From the NCBI GenBank assembly GCA_963921795.1, contig OY997653.1, forward strand, positions 63,425,126-63,489,125: DNA of 64,000 bases, given 5' to 3'. Shown piece by piece: positions 22,201 through 31,902 of the stretch. The DNA comes from Nannobrachium achirus. Its lineage: Eukaryota > Chordata > Actinopteri > Myctophiformes > Myctophidae. The translations under genes were made by a program, and so were the position numbers. Positions within the stretch are counted from its first letter, which is position 1. Each line of letters opens with the position of its first letter. The notes below the pieces were generated by a model. It did not search any database. It saw only the letters and a program-made list of their open reading frames with translations, and was not told the DNA's origin.

Positions 22201-24315
22201 ACATCATATGAACGTACTGCATAAAGGAAGAGGATCCTCTCTCCATAGAATGACATCATATGAACGTACTGCATATAGGAAGAGGATCCTCTCTCCATAG
22301 AATGACATCATATGAACGTACTGCATATAGGAAGAGGATCCTCTCTCCATGGAATGACATCATATGAACTTACTGCATATAGGAAGAGGATCCTCTCTCC
22401 ATAGAATGACATCATATGAACGTACTGCATATAGGAAGAGGATCCTCTCTCCATAGAATGACATCATATGAACGTACTGCATATAGGAAGAGGATCCTCT
22501 CTCCATAGAATGACATCATATGAACGTACTGCATATAGGAAGAGGATCCTCTCTCCATAGAATGACATCATATGAGCGTACTGCATATAGGAAGAGGATC
22601 CTCTCTCCATGGAATGACATCATATGAACGTACTGCATAAAGGAAGAGGATCCTCTCTCCATAGAATGACATCATATGAACGTACTGCATATAGGAAGAG
22701 GATCCTCTCTCCATAGAATGACATAATATGAACGTACTGCATATAGGAAGAGGATCCTCTCTCCATGGAATGACATCATATGAGCGTACTGCATATAGGA
22801 AGAGGATCCTCTCTCCATAGAATGACATCATATGAGCGTACTGCATATAGGAAGAGGATCCTCTCTCCATAGAATGACATCATATGAGCGTACTGCATAT
22901 GGTAAGAGGATCCTCTCTCCATAGAATGACATCATATGAGCGTACTGCATATAGGAAGAGGATCCTCTCTCCATAGAATGACATCATATGAACGTACTGC
23001 ATATAGGAAGAGGATCCTCTCTCCATAGAATGACATCATATGAGCGTACTGCATATAGGAAGAGGATCCTCTCTTCATAGAATGACATCATATGAACGTA
23101 CTGCATATAGGAAGAGGATCCTCTCTCCATAGAATGACATCATATGAACGTACTGCATATAGGAAGAGGATCCTCTCTCCATAGAATGACATCATATGAA
23201 CGTACTGCGTATAGGAAGAGGATCCTCTCTCCATGGAATGACATCATATGAACGTACTGCGTATAGGAAGAGGATCCTCTCTCCATGGAATGACATCATA
23301 TGAACGTACTGCGTATAGGAAGAGGATCCTCTCTCCATAGAATGACATCATATGAACGTACTGCATATAGGAAGAGGATCCTCTCTCCATAGAATGACAT
23401 CATATGAGCGTACTGCGTATGAAGAGGATCCTCTCTCCATAGAATGACATCATATGAGCGTACTGCATATAGGAAGAGGATCCTCTCTCCATGGAATGAC
23501 ATCATATGAGCGTACTGCATATAGGAAGAGGATCCTCTCTCCATAGAATGACATCATATGAGCGTACTGCATATAGGAAGAGGATCCTCTCTCCATGGAA
23601 TGACATCATATGAACGTACTGCATATAGGAAGAGGATCCTCTCTCCATAGAATGACATCATATGAACGTACTGCATATAGGAAGAGGATCCTCTCTCCAT
23701 GGAATGACATCATATGAGCGTACTGCATATAGGAAGAGGATCCTCTCTCTATAGAATGACATCATATGAACGTACTGCATATAGGAAGAGGATCCTCTCT
23801 CCATAGAATGACATCATATGAGCGTACTGCATATAGGAAGAGGATCCTCTCTCCATGGAATGACATCATATGAGCGTACTGCGTATGAAGAGGATCCTCT
23901 CTCCATGGAATGACATCATATGAACGTACTGCATATAGGAAGAGGATCCTCTCTCCATGGAATGACATCATATGAGCGTACTGCATATAGGAAGAGGATC
24001 CTCTCTCTATAGAATGACATCATATGAGCGTACTGCATATAGGAAGAGGATCCTCTCTCCATAGAATGACATCATATGAGCGTACTGCATAAAGGAAGAG
24101 GATCCTCTCTCCATAGAATGACATCATATGAACGTACTGCATATAGGAAGAGGATCCTCTCTCCATAGAATGACATCATATGAGCGTACTGCATATAGGA
24201 AGAGGATCCTCTCTCCATAGAATGACATCATATGAGCGTACTGCATAAAGGAAGAGGATCCTCTCTCCATAGAATGACATCATATGAACGTACTGCATAT
24301 AGGAAGAGGATCCTC
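16212..24315. repeat. 52-bp satellite array, about 156 units
   Basis: The unit is about 52 bp and holds, in order, GACATCATATGA, CGTACTGCATATAGGAAG and the palindrome GAGGATCCTC. Each unit has an NdeI-type CATATG and a BamHI GGATCC. Common variants are GAACG/GAGCG, ATATAGG/ATAAAGG and CCATAGA/CCATGGA. Short units with GCGTATGAAGAGG (about 48 bp) recur near 16233, 19209, 19986, 21703, 21961, 23413 and 23881. The 52-bp period is not a multiple of three, so the apparent minus-strand frames shift each unit and are not coding. Confidence 0.97.
20860..23990. repeat. Higher-order duplication inside the satellite
   Basis: Rare variants recur in the same order 1712 bp apart. ATAATATG is at 21011 and 22723, CATATGGTAA near 21185 and 22897, and CTTCATAG at 21361 and 23073. 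The interval equals 33 units less one 4-bp-short unit. Further on the offset becomes 1920 bp, so four extra units were gained in the second block. Confidence 0.85.
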
Positions 24316-24368
24316 AGGCTCCTCACGGCCCGCGGCCTTGTTTGGAATGATGGTGTTGGTATTCCCGC

Positions 24369-24846
24369 CAGGGGTGTCCCATCAACAGTCTGGGCCCTGA
24401 GTACAAGGGTTCACTCACATTGTGTGCTTTAACTATTGAAAAAATAGCAGATCTACAAGCTCGCAAGCTGCGAGCTTGTAGATATGCTATTTTTGAAAAA
24501 TCGTGAAAAGTTTCTGAATATTTCAAATCCTTTTTTGAAAAACCTATGTCATTGGTGCTCACATTTTTTCACATGAAGGACCCCCAAAATGGCCACGGAC
24601 CCCTATCTCAAATATTCAGTTCCAGGGACCCCCCAGAAGCAAAATTTGAGTTACAAACGTTCGCTTGAAAAGCATATTCAAAGATTTGCACACATTTTCA
24701 CGACTTTAAAAAAATAGCAGATCTACAAGCTTGCTGAATCTGCTTTTTTTCAATAGCTAAAGAATACGATAATTAAGGCCACTCCATCTTGGGTCCTAGT
24801 AACTCAGTCCCACTCCCCCCCCCCTCCCCCCCTTGTGACGCCCCTG
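24369..24846 (-). mobile_element. H1 hAT-like MITE with near-perfect TSD
   Basis: Begins CAGGGGTGTCCC and ends TTGTGACGCCCCTG. It is flanked by ATTCCCGC (24361-24368) and ATTCCCGA (24847-24854), seven of eight matching. It faces the truncated copy at 15671 across the satellite. Hairpins lie at 24439-24494 and, partly deleted, 24710-24750. Confidence 0.85.
24439..24494. repeat. AGATCTACAAGC hairpin at 24.4 kb
   Basis: A compact copy. The arms meet at CTCGCAAGCTGCGAG with almost no loop. Confidence 0.85.
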
Positions 24847-24854
24847 ATTCCCGA

Positions 24855-25288
24855 CCACGTGCTTCATAAAACTCGTCTTATAAATCAACTTTGCGAAGCG
24901 CCGTAGGCGGCCCCAAAGCCATGTGGTCTTAAATTCCTCGCCATCGTTTTAATCCTGTCCTCACCAGAAAACGTTCTTAGGGTAAACGTTCTTAGGGTAA
25001 TGCCATCAAGGCCATCAAGGAGGACCGTATCGCGGGCGATGCCAAAGGGCACCGCCATCACACAGGCTCTCTGGAACGCCCTACGCAAGCTGATGAGGAA
25101 TATCAACGTTGTTTATGGCACATACATAGGACCACAATGGAAACTAAATCCTATAGGACATTTTTTTGGTGTGTTATTGTTTTTGCCTTAATGTCTGACT
25201 GTACCATTATGCTATTGATTAATAACGTACACTTGCTATGCATCCCATGACTATAATGCATTATAAACATACTTGTAATGCATTATAA
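24855..25288. other. No gene recognised
   Basis: Unassigned. A small tandem duplication (AACGTTCTTAGGGTA twice, then GCCATCAAG twice) lies at about 24970-25020. The overlapping open frames have no recognisable domain. Confidence 0.4.
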
Positions 25289-25404
25289 TGCACCAGTAAG
25301 ACTCCCTAATCGGGAGATAAGCGACAGTCAGGTCACATACACAAACTTTAGAAGGCAATGGTAGCCAATCAGGAGGGAATATGGGAAATGGGATAGATCC
25401 ATGT

Positions 25405-25700
25405 TGATGACATGACTTTAGAGATACTGTGTAGCGCTTTGCGTGATTTTAGGGCAAAATCTGTAGGAGCAGTGTCCAAAAATGTGTTTTGCAAGAATCG
25501 GCCTGATGGTAGCGCTAGAAGAGGGCCATGTGGGAAATGAGGGGTGGAGGTTGTGATTTGCCATCCAAGGAGTGTGTGTGCAAAAAGTTTGGCATTGATA
25601 GGACCAACGGTGTCGGAGATATGAGTAGGGCAAATGTGTGACGTGATGGACAGACAGACAGACAGACAGACTGACTGACAGACAGCCGGTGGAGCTTTTC
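25405..25700 (-). repeat. Dispersed repeat with (CAGA)n, inverted copy at 51.9 kb
   Basis: Shares, in inverted order with 51898-52135, the blocks TGGCGCTA/TAGCGCTA, CACACTCCTTGGATG and CTGTCTGTC. The (CAGA)n run at about 25648-25685 is the microsatellite end of the repeat. Confidence 0.75.
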
Positions 25701-26413
25701 ATAGTAACTGCGACTCATAAATACTCATAGTGCGTTATAACAATCAGGCATTTGGGGCCCTATTTTCCCAAAAGTCAGCTAAATCCGTAGTTTGGGGGTT
25801 TAGTATTTATGAAGGGCCGTTCCCGCGTCTCCACACGGGCCTGGGGACGCCCCAGGAGGAAGGGGCCAATGTTGCTCAGGAGAGGGAAGTCTGAAGCTCT
25901 CTGCTGAAAGACTGTTGCCCCTGCAACCTGACAAAAACACCTTCATCCCAAAATAAAGTTTGAAACAATTTAAAGTAAAGAAGGACAATTCATTCAAAGT
26001 AAATCAAACCTGTAATGCAATCAGAAGCTATTAGAACTCCCCCTCCAACGGCCCATCCATGCCTTCTGATAAACAAACAATCACAAAACAATTATTGTCT
26101 CAGGGTTGGAGAGTAGTAATTGCATATTGCCTCTGGACAGCAGAGAGAGAGAGAGAAAGATTACTTTTACGATCATGAAAACGTATTTTTAGAGTCTCTT
26201 GAATGCAGCACAATTGATAACGGCTTTTTTACCCACAATTCATAATTAATATAAATTTCAACATCACATCATTTCACATTTTGCCAGGATGGATGGAAAG
26301 AAAACAAACACACTGAAAAACTGTGACGGTCCAAGTCTGCATTGTTTGATGTTCTGAGGAGCAGAAGGTTTATTTTCACAATGTGCCTCCTGGATGGCTG
26401 ACAGTCTATTAGA
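25701..26413. other. No gene recognised
   Basis: Unassigned, AT-rich. A short (GA)n stretch lies near 26141-26155. Confidence 0.4.
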
Positions 26414-26830
26414 TCAGTGGTTCTCAACCTTTTCAGGCCGCAACCCCCCAAAATAATTATATTTTAACCCCCCTGGTATAGAGTCTATACCAGACCTGGG
26501 CATTGTGCGGCCCGCGGCCCTTTGATTCACTCTGACCGGCCCGCGTAGGGTTAATGGCAAATTACATTTACATTTTCAAATTTTACCTCATGCATGGACT
26601 AAAGCTGCATTGCTTTTATTTTGAAGTTTTTTTTTCACATAAATATGGACGTAATGCGTACATCAGCACGTGTGTGATCATTGGATCGTTGTCTCAATAA
26701 CAAGCAGGTGGTCAGACTGGTCAAGACCACCTGCCTTACCTTACACATCAAAAATGGCTAAAGTGGCAAAAAAAAAAAAAGAAAGGTCGATGCCAAAGGC
26801 CAGGTTTTCAACAAAAATTGTATTGTAAAA
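26414..26830 (+). pseudogene. Decayed hAT termini and possible transposase start
   Basis: CAGTGGTTCTCAACC at 26416 and CAGACCTGGGCATTGTGCGG at about 26492 look like ends of two hAT families. Downstream, the ATG at about 26754 opens MAKVAKKKKERSMPKARFST before a stop. That is loosely like the basic N-terminus of the ZBED/GTF2I-type hAT transposases. Nothing longer survives. The link is inference. Confidence 0.4.
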
Positions 26831-27111
26831 AAGTATTTATTTATTGAAGTAGTTTGCGGGGAGCACATCTTGCTATGATGACTAAAACTACAAGACTACT
26901 TCAAACTACTACAAGTAAAAACTAGACTAAAATGTTAAGGAGGGACTAGTGGAGAAGTCCAGTAGCATCTTGGAAATGGGCTTATTGTGTCTGAAAATGT
27001 TATATTAATATTGCTAAAACAATATAGAATGCAGTAAACTAAAACACTTTAACACTCATCTTTACTTTTCTCTAATGACAATCTAAAATATATATTAAAA
27101 AAAATGTCCTT
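26831..27111. other. No feature recognised
   Basis: AT-rich unassigned sequence. Confidence 0.4.
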
Positions 27112-27502
27112 CAGAGATGTGCCGATTTATCGGTGAGTGATCGCGATCGGCCGATAATGTCTCTATCGGCTTTGAACGGTATCGGCTTTGCCGATCTACA
27201 AGCTAGATCAACTATTTTCACAATATTCATCTGTGGTACTCTGAATGTAACCTCAGCTTCAACTCCTACAAGTTGAATTGGATACTAAAGGCCCTCAGCC
27301 TGCAATCTCCTAATGTTTATACTTTTGTATGTTTTTTTATATGTTTTGTAAGAAGAGTCATTAAATATATAAATGCTTCCACAGTTACACAATAAATAGA
27401 AGAGTTTATGGATTTGGCGCTGTGATCGGGAATATCGGTATCGACATACTGATTCCAGTTGATCGGTGTCGGGCCCAAAAGTCGCAATCGTAGCATCTCT
27501 AT
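27112..27502. mobile_element. hAT-like element with AGAGATG ends
   Basis: Begins CAGAGATGTGCCGATTTATC and ends GTAGCATCTCTA. TGTCCTT occurs on both sides (27105-27111 and 27503-27509). GATCGG-type motifs recur inside. A partial hairpin arm (GATCTACAAGC) is at about 27193. Confidence 0.65.
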
Positions 27503-27579
27503 TGTCCTTTAAGGTCAACCAGGCTGTCGTTCAACATCTTCAAAGTCACAGACCACCTGCTGCTGGCCATAAGGTTCGC

Positions 27580-27652
<73 letters not shown>

Positions 27653-27674
27653 TGTGTTTGTGTGTGTGTGTGTG
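27580..27674 (+). repeat. (TG)n microsatellite
   Basis: About 95 bp of TG with a few T interruptions near the end. The Cys-Val and Thr-His open frames across it are artefacts. Confidence 0.97.
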
Positions 27675-27966
27675 CATGCGCCCGTGTCCGTGTGCCAGCT
27701 GTCCCTGGTAGCATTTGTGCTCCACATTTCTTCTCTGTCGGGCAGAAACCTTGTGTCTCCATATTTATTTTAATAGCAGTAAATGCACAGTAAACAAGTC
27801 CATTTTGAATTGCAGACATTTTTTACTCGTAACATTTTGATTTGAATGTGTAATACTCTATTTCTAGTATTGCGGTAGAAAAATCACACCCAAGTGAACT
27901 GTGCTATTCATTCATCGGTACGGACAAGGACAGATGTTGGAGCTTAGCTCCTTCCAGGAACACCGC

Positions 27967-28474
27967 TAGTGGCGTCAGTTCAGAAAAAGCTAAGGTATGG
28001 CAACATGACGCGAATGCACGCGTGCAAGACACCAGTCATGTTGCCATACCTTAGCAACAGGCATGATACTTTTTTTTTTAAGAAGTACATTTTATTTTTC
28101 CCCCGTTTCTACAGTTTCTTGGGCTGGATATGGCAGCCGGAACGGTTGTTCAAGTGCAGCTAAACTTGGCATGTTAGTAAACGTACCACAATTAACAATA
28201 ATGCATTGCACCTGTGCAGCTGACCTGCGGAACCTGGGAATATACCATTTTGTCAAGATGCGGAGAATACAGTGTGGAGAATATAATTATAATACCTTGT
28301 TAAAGTGACCATTTTGTTAAATTTTGCATCTGTGGTAATTTTACTGTAATTTAACAACATAATAACCAGCCCAGATAGATAAAGAGACATTCATGGATTT
28401 ATATTTAAAAGTAACTTTTATTTTCTCCCCTTGGCCCAGGGTATGGCAGCTGCCATACCCAATTGACGCCCCTG
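27967..28474 (+). mobile_element. H3 hAT-like element, 508 bp, with TSD
   Basis: Ends are TAGTGGCGTCAG and TTGACGCCCCTG. AACACCGC flanks both sides exactly (27959-27966 and 28475-28482). Shares GCTAAGGTATGGCAACATGA and TATGGCAGCTGCCATACC with 44340-44514. No transposase is present. It is inserted in a repeat that reads AGGAACACCGCTCAAAAATG once joined. Confidence 0.9.
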
Positions 28475-28499
28475 AACACCGCTCAAAAATGTGAAGAGC

Positions 28500-28915
28500 C
28501 TACTTTTTCCACCACAGTATTTTTTTTTTTAAGTATCGGTTTTGGAGTTACGAGGTTTCTCTCCCGGCAGCACCAATCTGCCAGGCGCTCCTGGTTGGGG
28601 AGATGATTGGTGTCCCCTCACAGACAGGGAGATTATGTCTCCAGATTTGTAAGGCAAACAGTCCAACAGACGACGCGCTGGAGGCGCGGTTCTTTAATAA
28701 GGGAACGGCTTGTGCTGTTTTCTCTCGGCGATTCGCCGGAGATTAGCGTGATCACGGAATGACAGCTGTCTAATTACGCCACACGAGCACCTCGCTACAA
28801 CGGGAGTGCCCGAGCGTCACCGTTGAACAGATGACAGTGTGGGTGGCGGTATGAAGTGTCACGCCGCCGGTGCGTCGTTCACTGTTTGTGCCGCGTGAGA
28901 GTGCAGTTATTCGTA
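28500..28915. other. No gene recognised
   Basis: Unassigned. GC-rich from about 28660 to 28900, with no conserved frame. Confidence 0.35.
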
Positions 28916-29226
28916 GGTGGCCCGCGGTTACAATATGGCAACATGAAAAATCATAGACATGTGCCAATTAAAACTGTTCTATTTCACTAATAACTCACTA
29001 CGAGGTCTGCAAGAAAGTAGTTCCCAGCTATTAGAAAGTAGTTCCCAGTTGTTTTGCCAACAACACAGGTGCAGATAATTGGTGCACTGTGGAACACTGT
29101 GGAAAGAAATTTCGCACCTGGGTTTGATATAAACTGATTCAAGGTGTGGATTATAGTCTCATATACCACAGCAATTAAAGGGAAAGCAGCCAATCAGAAT
29201 CAAGGAATGGAACTAGACGTTTTAGA
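28916..29226 (+). mobile_element. Second copy of the CTAAAACGG-end family
   Basis: The end (CTGTGGAAAGAAATTTCGCA, GATATAAACTGATTCAAGG, then AACTAGACGTTTTAG) matches 2279-2400. The start (ACAATATGGCAACATGAAAA) matches about 1814-1833. It is shorter than the first copy by internal deletion. Confidence 0.6.
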
Positions 29227-29319
29227 ATGATCCAGCTAATATTACAAGTAAGACGCGAAAAGGGCTTGGCAATAAATGGGAGAACGGGAGATTTACTACC
29301 AATCCGGGTGATGTAGAGT

Positions 29320-29400
29320 TGATGATGTCAGTGTTCATATATGATATATGGAGATCCATGACATCAGGGATCTCCATATATGGGCAGGTCAGCCATAGAC
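29320..29400 (-). repeat. CCATATATGG repeat fragment
   Basis: GGATCTCCATATATGGGCA occurs next to a diverged partner (ATATATGATATATGGAGATC). Confidence 0.6.
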
Positions 29401-30787
29401 ATTGAGGTGTCTGTTGAACCAACGTGTGCTGGGAGACCCCAGACATGCTTACTCCGTCACTCATACAATCCCTTTTGGGGATGTTGATGTTGTCAGCTGC
29501 CCATTTGTCAATTTGGTCAAAATAAATTGATTGAACAGAACTCATATTCTGGGACCATCACTCCATTGTTTACAATGGTTTGTAATGCAGGCTGCCACCC
29601 CATGTGGTCATGTGATCCAAGATGGCCGCGGTGTGAATAAGGTCTATAGAGTAGTGAAGTGTGACGTAATTTACACATCCTACCTGGTTCGCGGTTTTGT
29701 TCCCCCATTCTGAATGTCCATAGACCTTTTTCATATGGCGTCATATAAGAACTGTGTTCCAATTATAAACAATTATCTCAGCGGCTTGATATGAAGAATC
29801 AACTGATGGTGAAAAAACGCTAATGTTACTGTCGCCGAATTAGTTACATTTTCGCTAGAAACAGGCTTTATCACTTATGAGTGACTGACTATCATAAACC
29901 CTACAGAGCCACCTCGCCGACAATATCGCAAAGGCTGTTTGCTTATCTGAGACGATTTAAGATGACTCAATGTTAGTCTCCATAGAGAATTACTTCCGTG
30001 GAACCACGGGATGAGCGAGTCACGTCATGATCGACTTCACTGTTGAACCCAGGGAATTCTCAACGTTTGGTGAAAAACGCTATGTACAGTTACAGTACAG
30101 ATATGTACACTACAGTCATTTTCCACCTCTGCGCCGTCCCCTCTCAACCAGCCGTGCAGAGCTCAGGCCCCAGGTTTTCATCCAAGGTGCACAACAAAAA
30201 GAATGGCACGTCTGAAGAAATGCTGAAAGCCGTTATGTCACACGGCTGCAGCAGACATCAGATGAAGTGCAGATCCTTTCCTTAACCCTAGGAGTTATTG
30301 GACCGTTACGTGGGGGGGGGGGGTCCAGAGAGGGTGGAGGGGATCAGGCTTGGATGGAGATGGAGATCTTTGCAGGGGCTTCAATAATCCCGTTACTCTT
30401 TCATCATTCTGTGGTTTAGTCTGTCATGGGGTCTGACACAGAAAGGAAATCCTTCCAAGTCCCCATGAAATCAAAATACAGGATTCAGAGCTCTTCAGAC
30501 CTTGCAGTATGTGAGGGGTTGGTATATGACACCTATACTGTCGTATAGTAATATACAGTAGAAAAATATAGACATGGAATCAAAAGTATTCAAAGACAAA
30601 TGTTCTTTATCTTTCAAAAATGGCAGCGTTCCCGATCTAAATGGGTTAAAAGGCGTGTTCTGAGGCCTTTTCAGTTGCAATGAAAAAAATACCTATTTGC
30701 CTGCAGGTGTCGCTGTTGTGAGTTTCTGGGAGGAGAAGGGGTGGGATTAATGGCCTCCTGAAGTGGTTAATGTATGTTTGGTATTCA
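29401..30787. other. No gene recognised
   Basis: About 1.4 kb without a conserved frame. It contains a short poly(G) run near 30311. The open frames up to about 80 codons have no recognisable domain. Confidence 0.35.
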
Positions 30788-30963
30788 TTATCATCAAAAT
30801 CTACAAAGTAGAGTACAGTATTTGCCTCTGAGATGTATAGTGGAGTAGAAGTAAACACAGTGAAAATTGGAAATACTCAAGAGAAGTACAAATACCTCAG
30901 AATTGTAATTAAGCACAGTACTTCAGTAAATGTACTTAGGGTAGTTACTTTACACCACGGCAA
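30788..30963 (-). mobile_element. H5 ACTT-rich MITE fragment
   Basis: Reads GTAGAGTACAGTATTTGCCT, GTATAGTGGAGTAGAAGTAA, then AGTACTTCAGTAAATGTACT and TTACTTTACACCACGG. This is one end of a widespread fish MITE also found at 39.7, 44.7, 54.2 and 56.2-57.2 kb. Confidence 0.7.
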
Positions 30964-31282
30964 GAAAGTACCCAGGGTACCAGCAGGTAATGACCAAACC
31001 CAGCATCTCTCTAAACAACATGCTATCTACATAAATTAGCATTGAAACAAACGGTATGCATATTTAAATAACATACTGTTCATTAAACATGTCAAGAAGG
31101 TACATTTGCATAATATAAGCATCTATAAAAAATATGCAATAAAGGACCGTTCACACAGAGCACTTTAACCATACTGTAACTAACGGTATATCGTTCAACA
31201 TATCATTGTATTCATGTCATCCACTTGAATTTTAAAACTATGTTTTTTCATTTCAATCACTGAATTCACCGGTCTGTAAGCT
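30964..31282. other. No feature recognised
   Basis: AT-rich unassigned sequence. Confidence 0.4.
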
Positions 31283-31548
31283 CCGTCTATGGGGATGATC
31301 TGATCTTTACGTCATTACCAGGACGTTATATGGACCTTTTTTTGTTTGACAGGATTATTGTTATTGTTTGTAATGTTCGTTGAAATATGAGCATGTAAGG
31401 TTATATTCTGGAACATATCTAACTAGTTATGATATTTATCTGGCCTAGAATATCACCTGATTCCAACCAACATAAATCCTGTCAAACAAAAAAAGTCCAT
31501 ATGACGTACTGGTAATGACATCAAGATCATCCCCATATGGGCTGTGAT
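31283..31548. repeat. Inverted repeat, about 70-bp arms
   Basis: The left arm (31285-31355: GGGGATGATCTGATCTTTAC, TTTTTTTGTTTGACAGGATT) is matched inverted at 31478-31546. About 120 bp lies between. Foldback MITE candidate. Confidence 0.8.
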
Positions 31549-31902
31549 CTGGCCCCAATGGAGACGTCACTGATTGGTCCAGGTCCTGACCGTGCTTGCT
31601 GGGCCACTGCATGAGCCACTGTTTGAACCCAGAAACAATGCCTCCATTTCTGAGAACAAATATACATATATATTTTAATGGCAAAGAGGAAAACATTGTA
31701 AGCTCCTCTTAGAATGTATTTTTTCTAAAAGTGACGTGGTTATCCTATAATCCCATCATCTGAAGGGACGGTCACGCTTTGACTCTGTCGGTGCTTTGTC
31801 AAATCCAGGCTCTGTCATTTGAATTAGATTTCATCGTACAGGTTTAAGGTGGAGGAGAGTAAACTGTCCATTAGCTCTGCAACAACTTTATGGCCTCATC
31901 GC
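31549..31902. other. No gene recognised
   Basis: Unassigned sequence. Confidence 0.35.

Noticed and set aside
16212..24315. Repetitive protein with MERGSSSYMQYVHMMSF units
   Set aside because: The 52-bp period shifts the frame at each unit, and all three minus frames lack stops by chance.
16212..24315. CRISPR-like array
   Set aside because: A plain tandem satellite without spacers.
24885..25106. Possible conserved coding fragment on either strand
   Set aside because: I tried histone and transposase motifs and found no convincing match. A local tandem duplication explains part of the frame.
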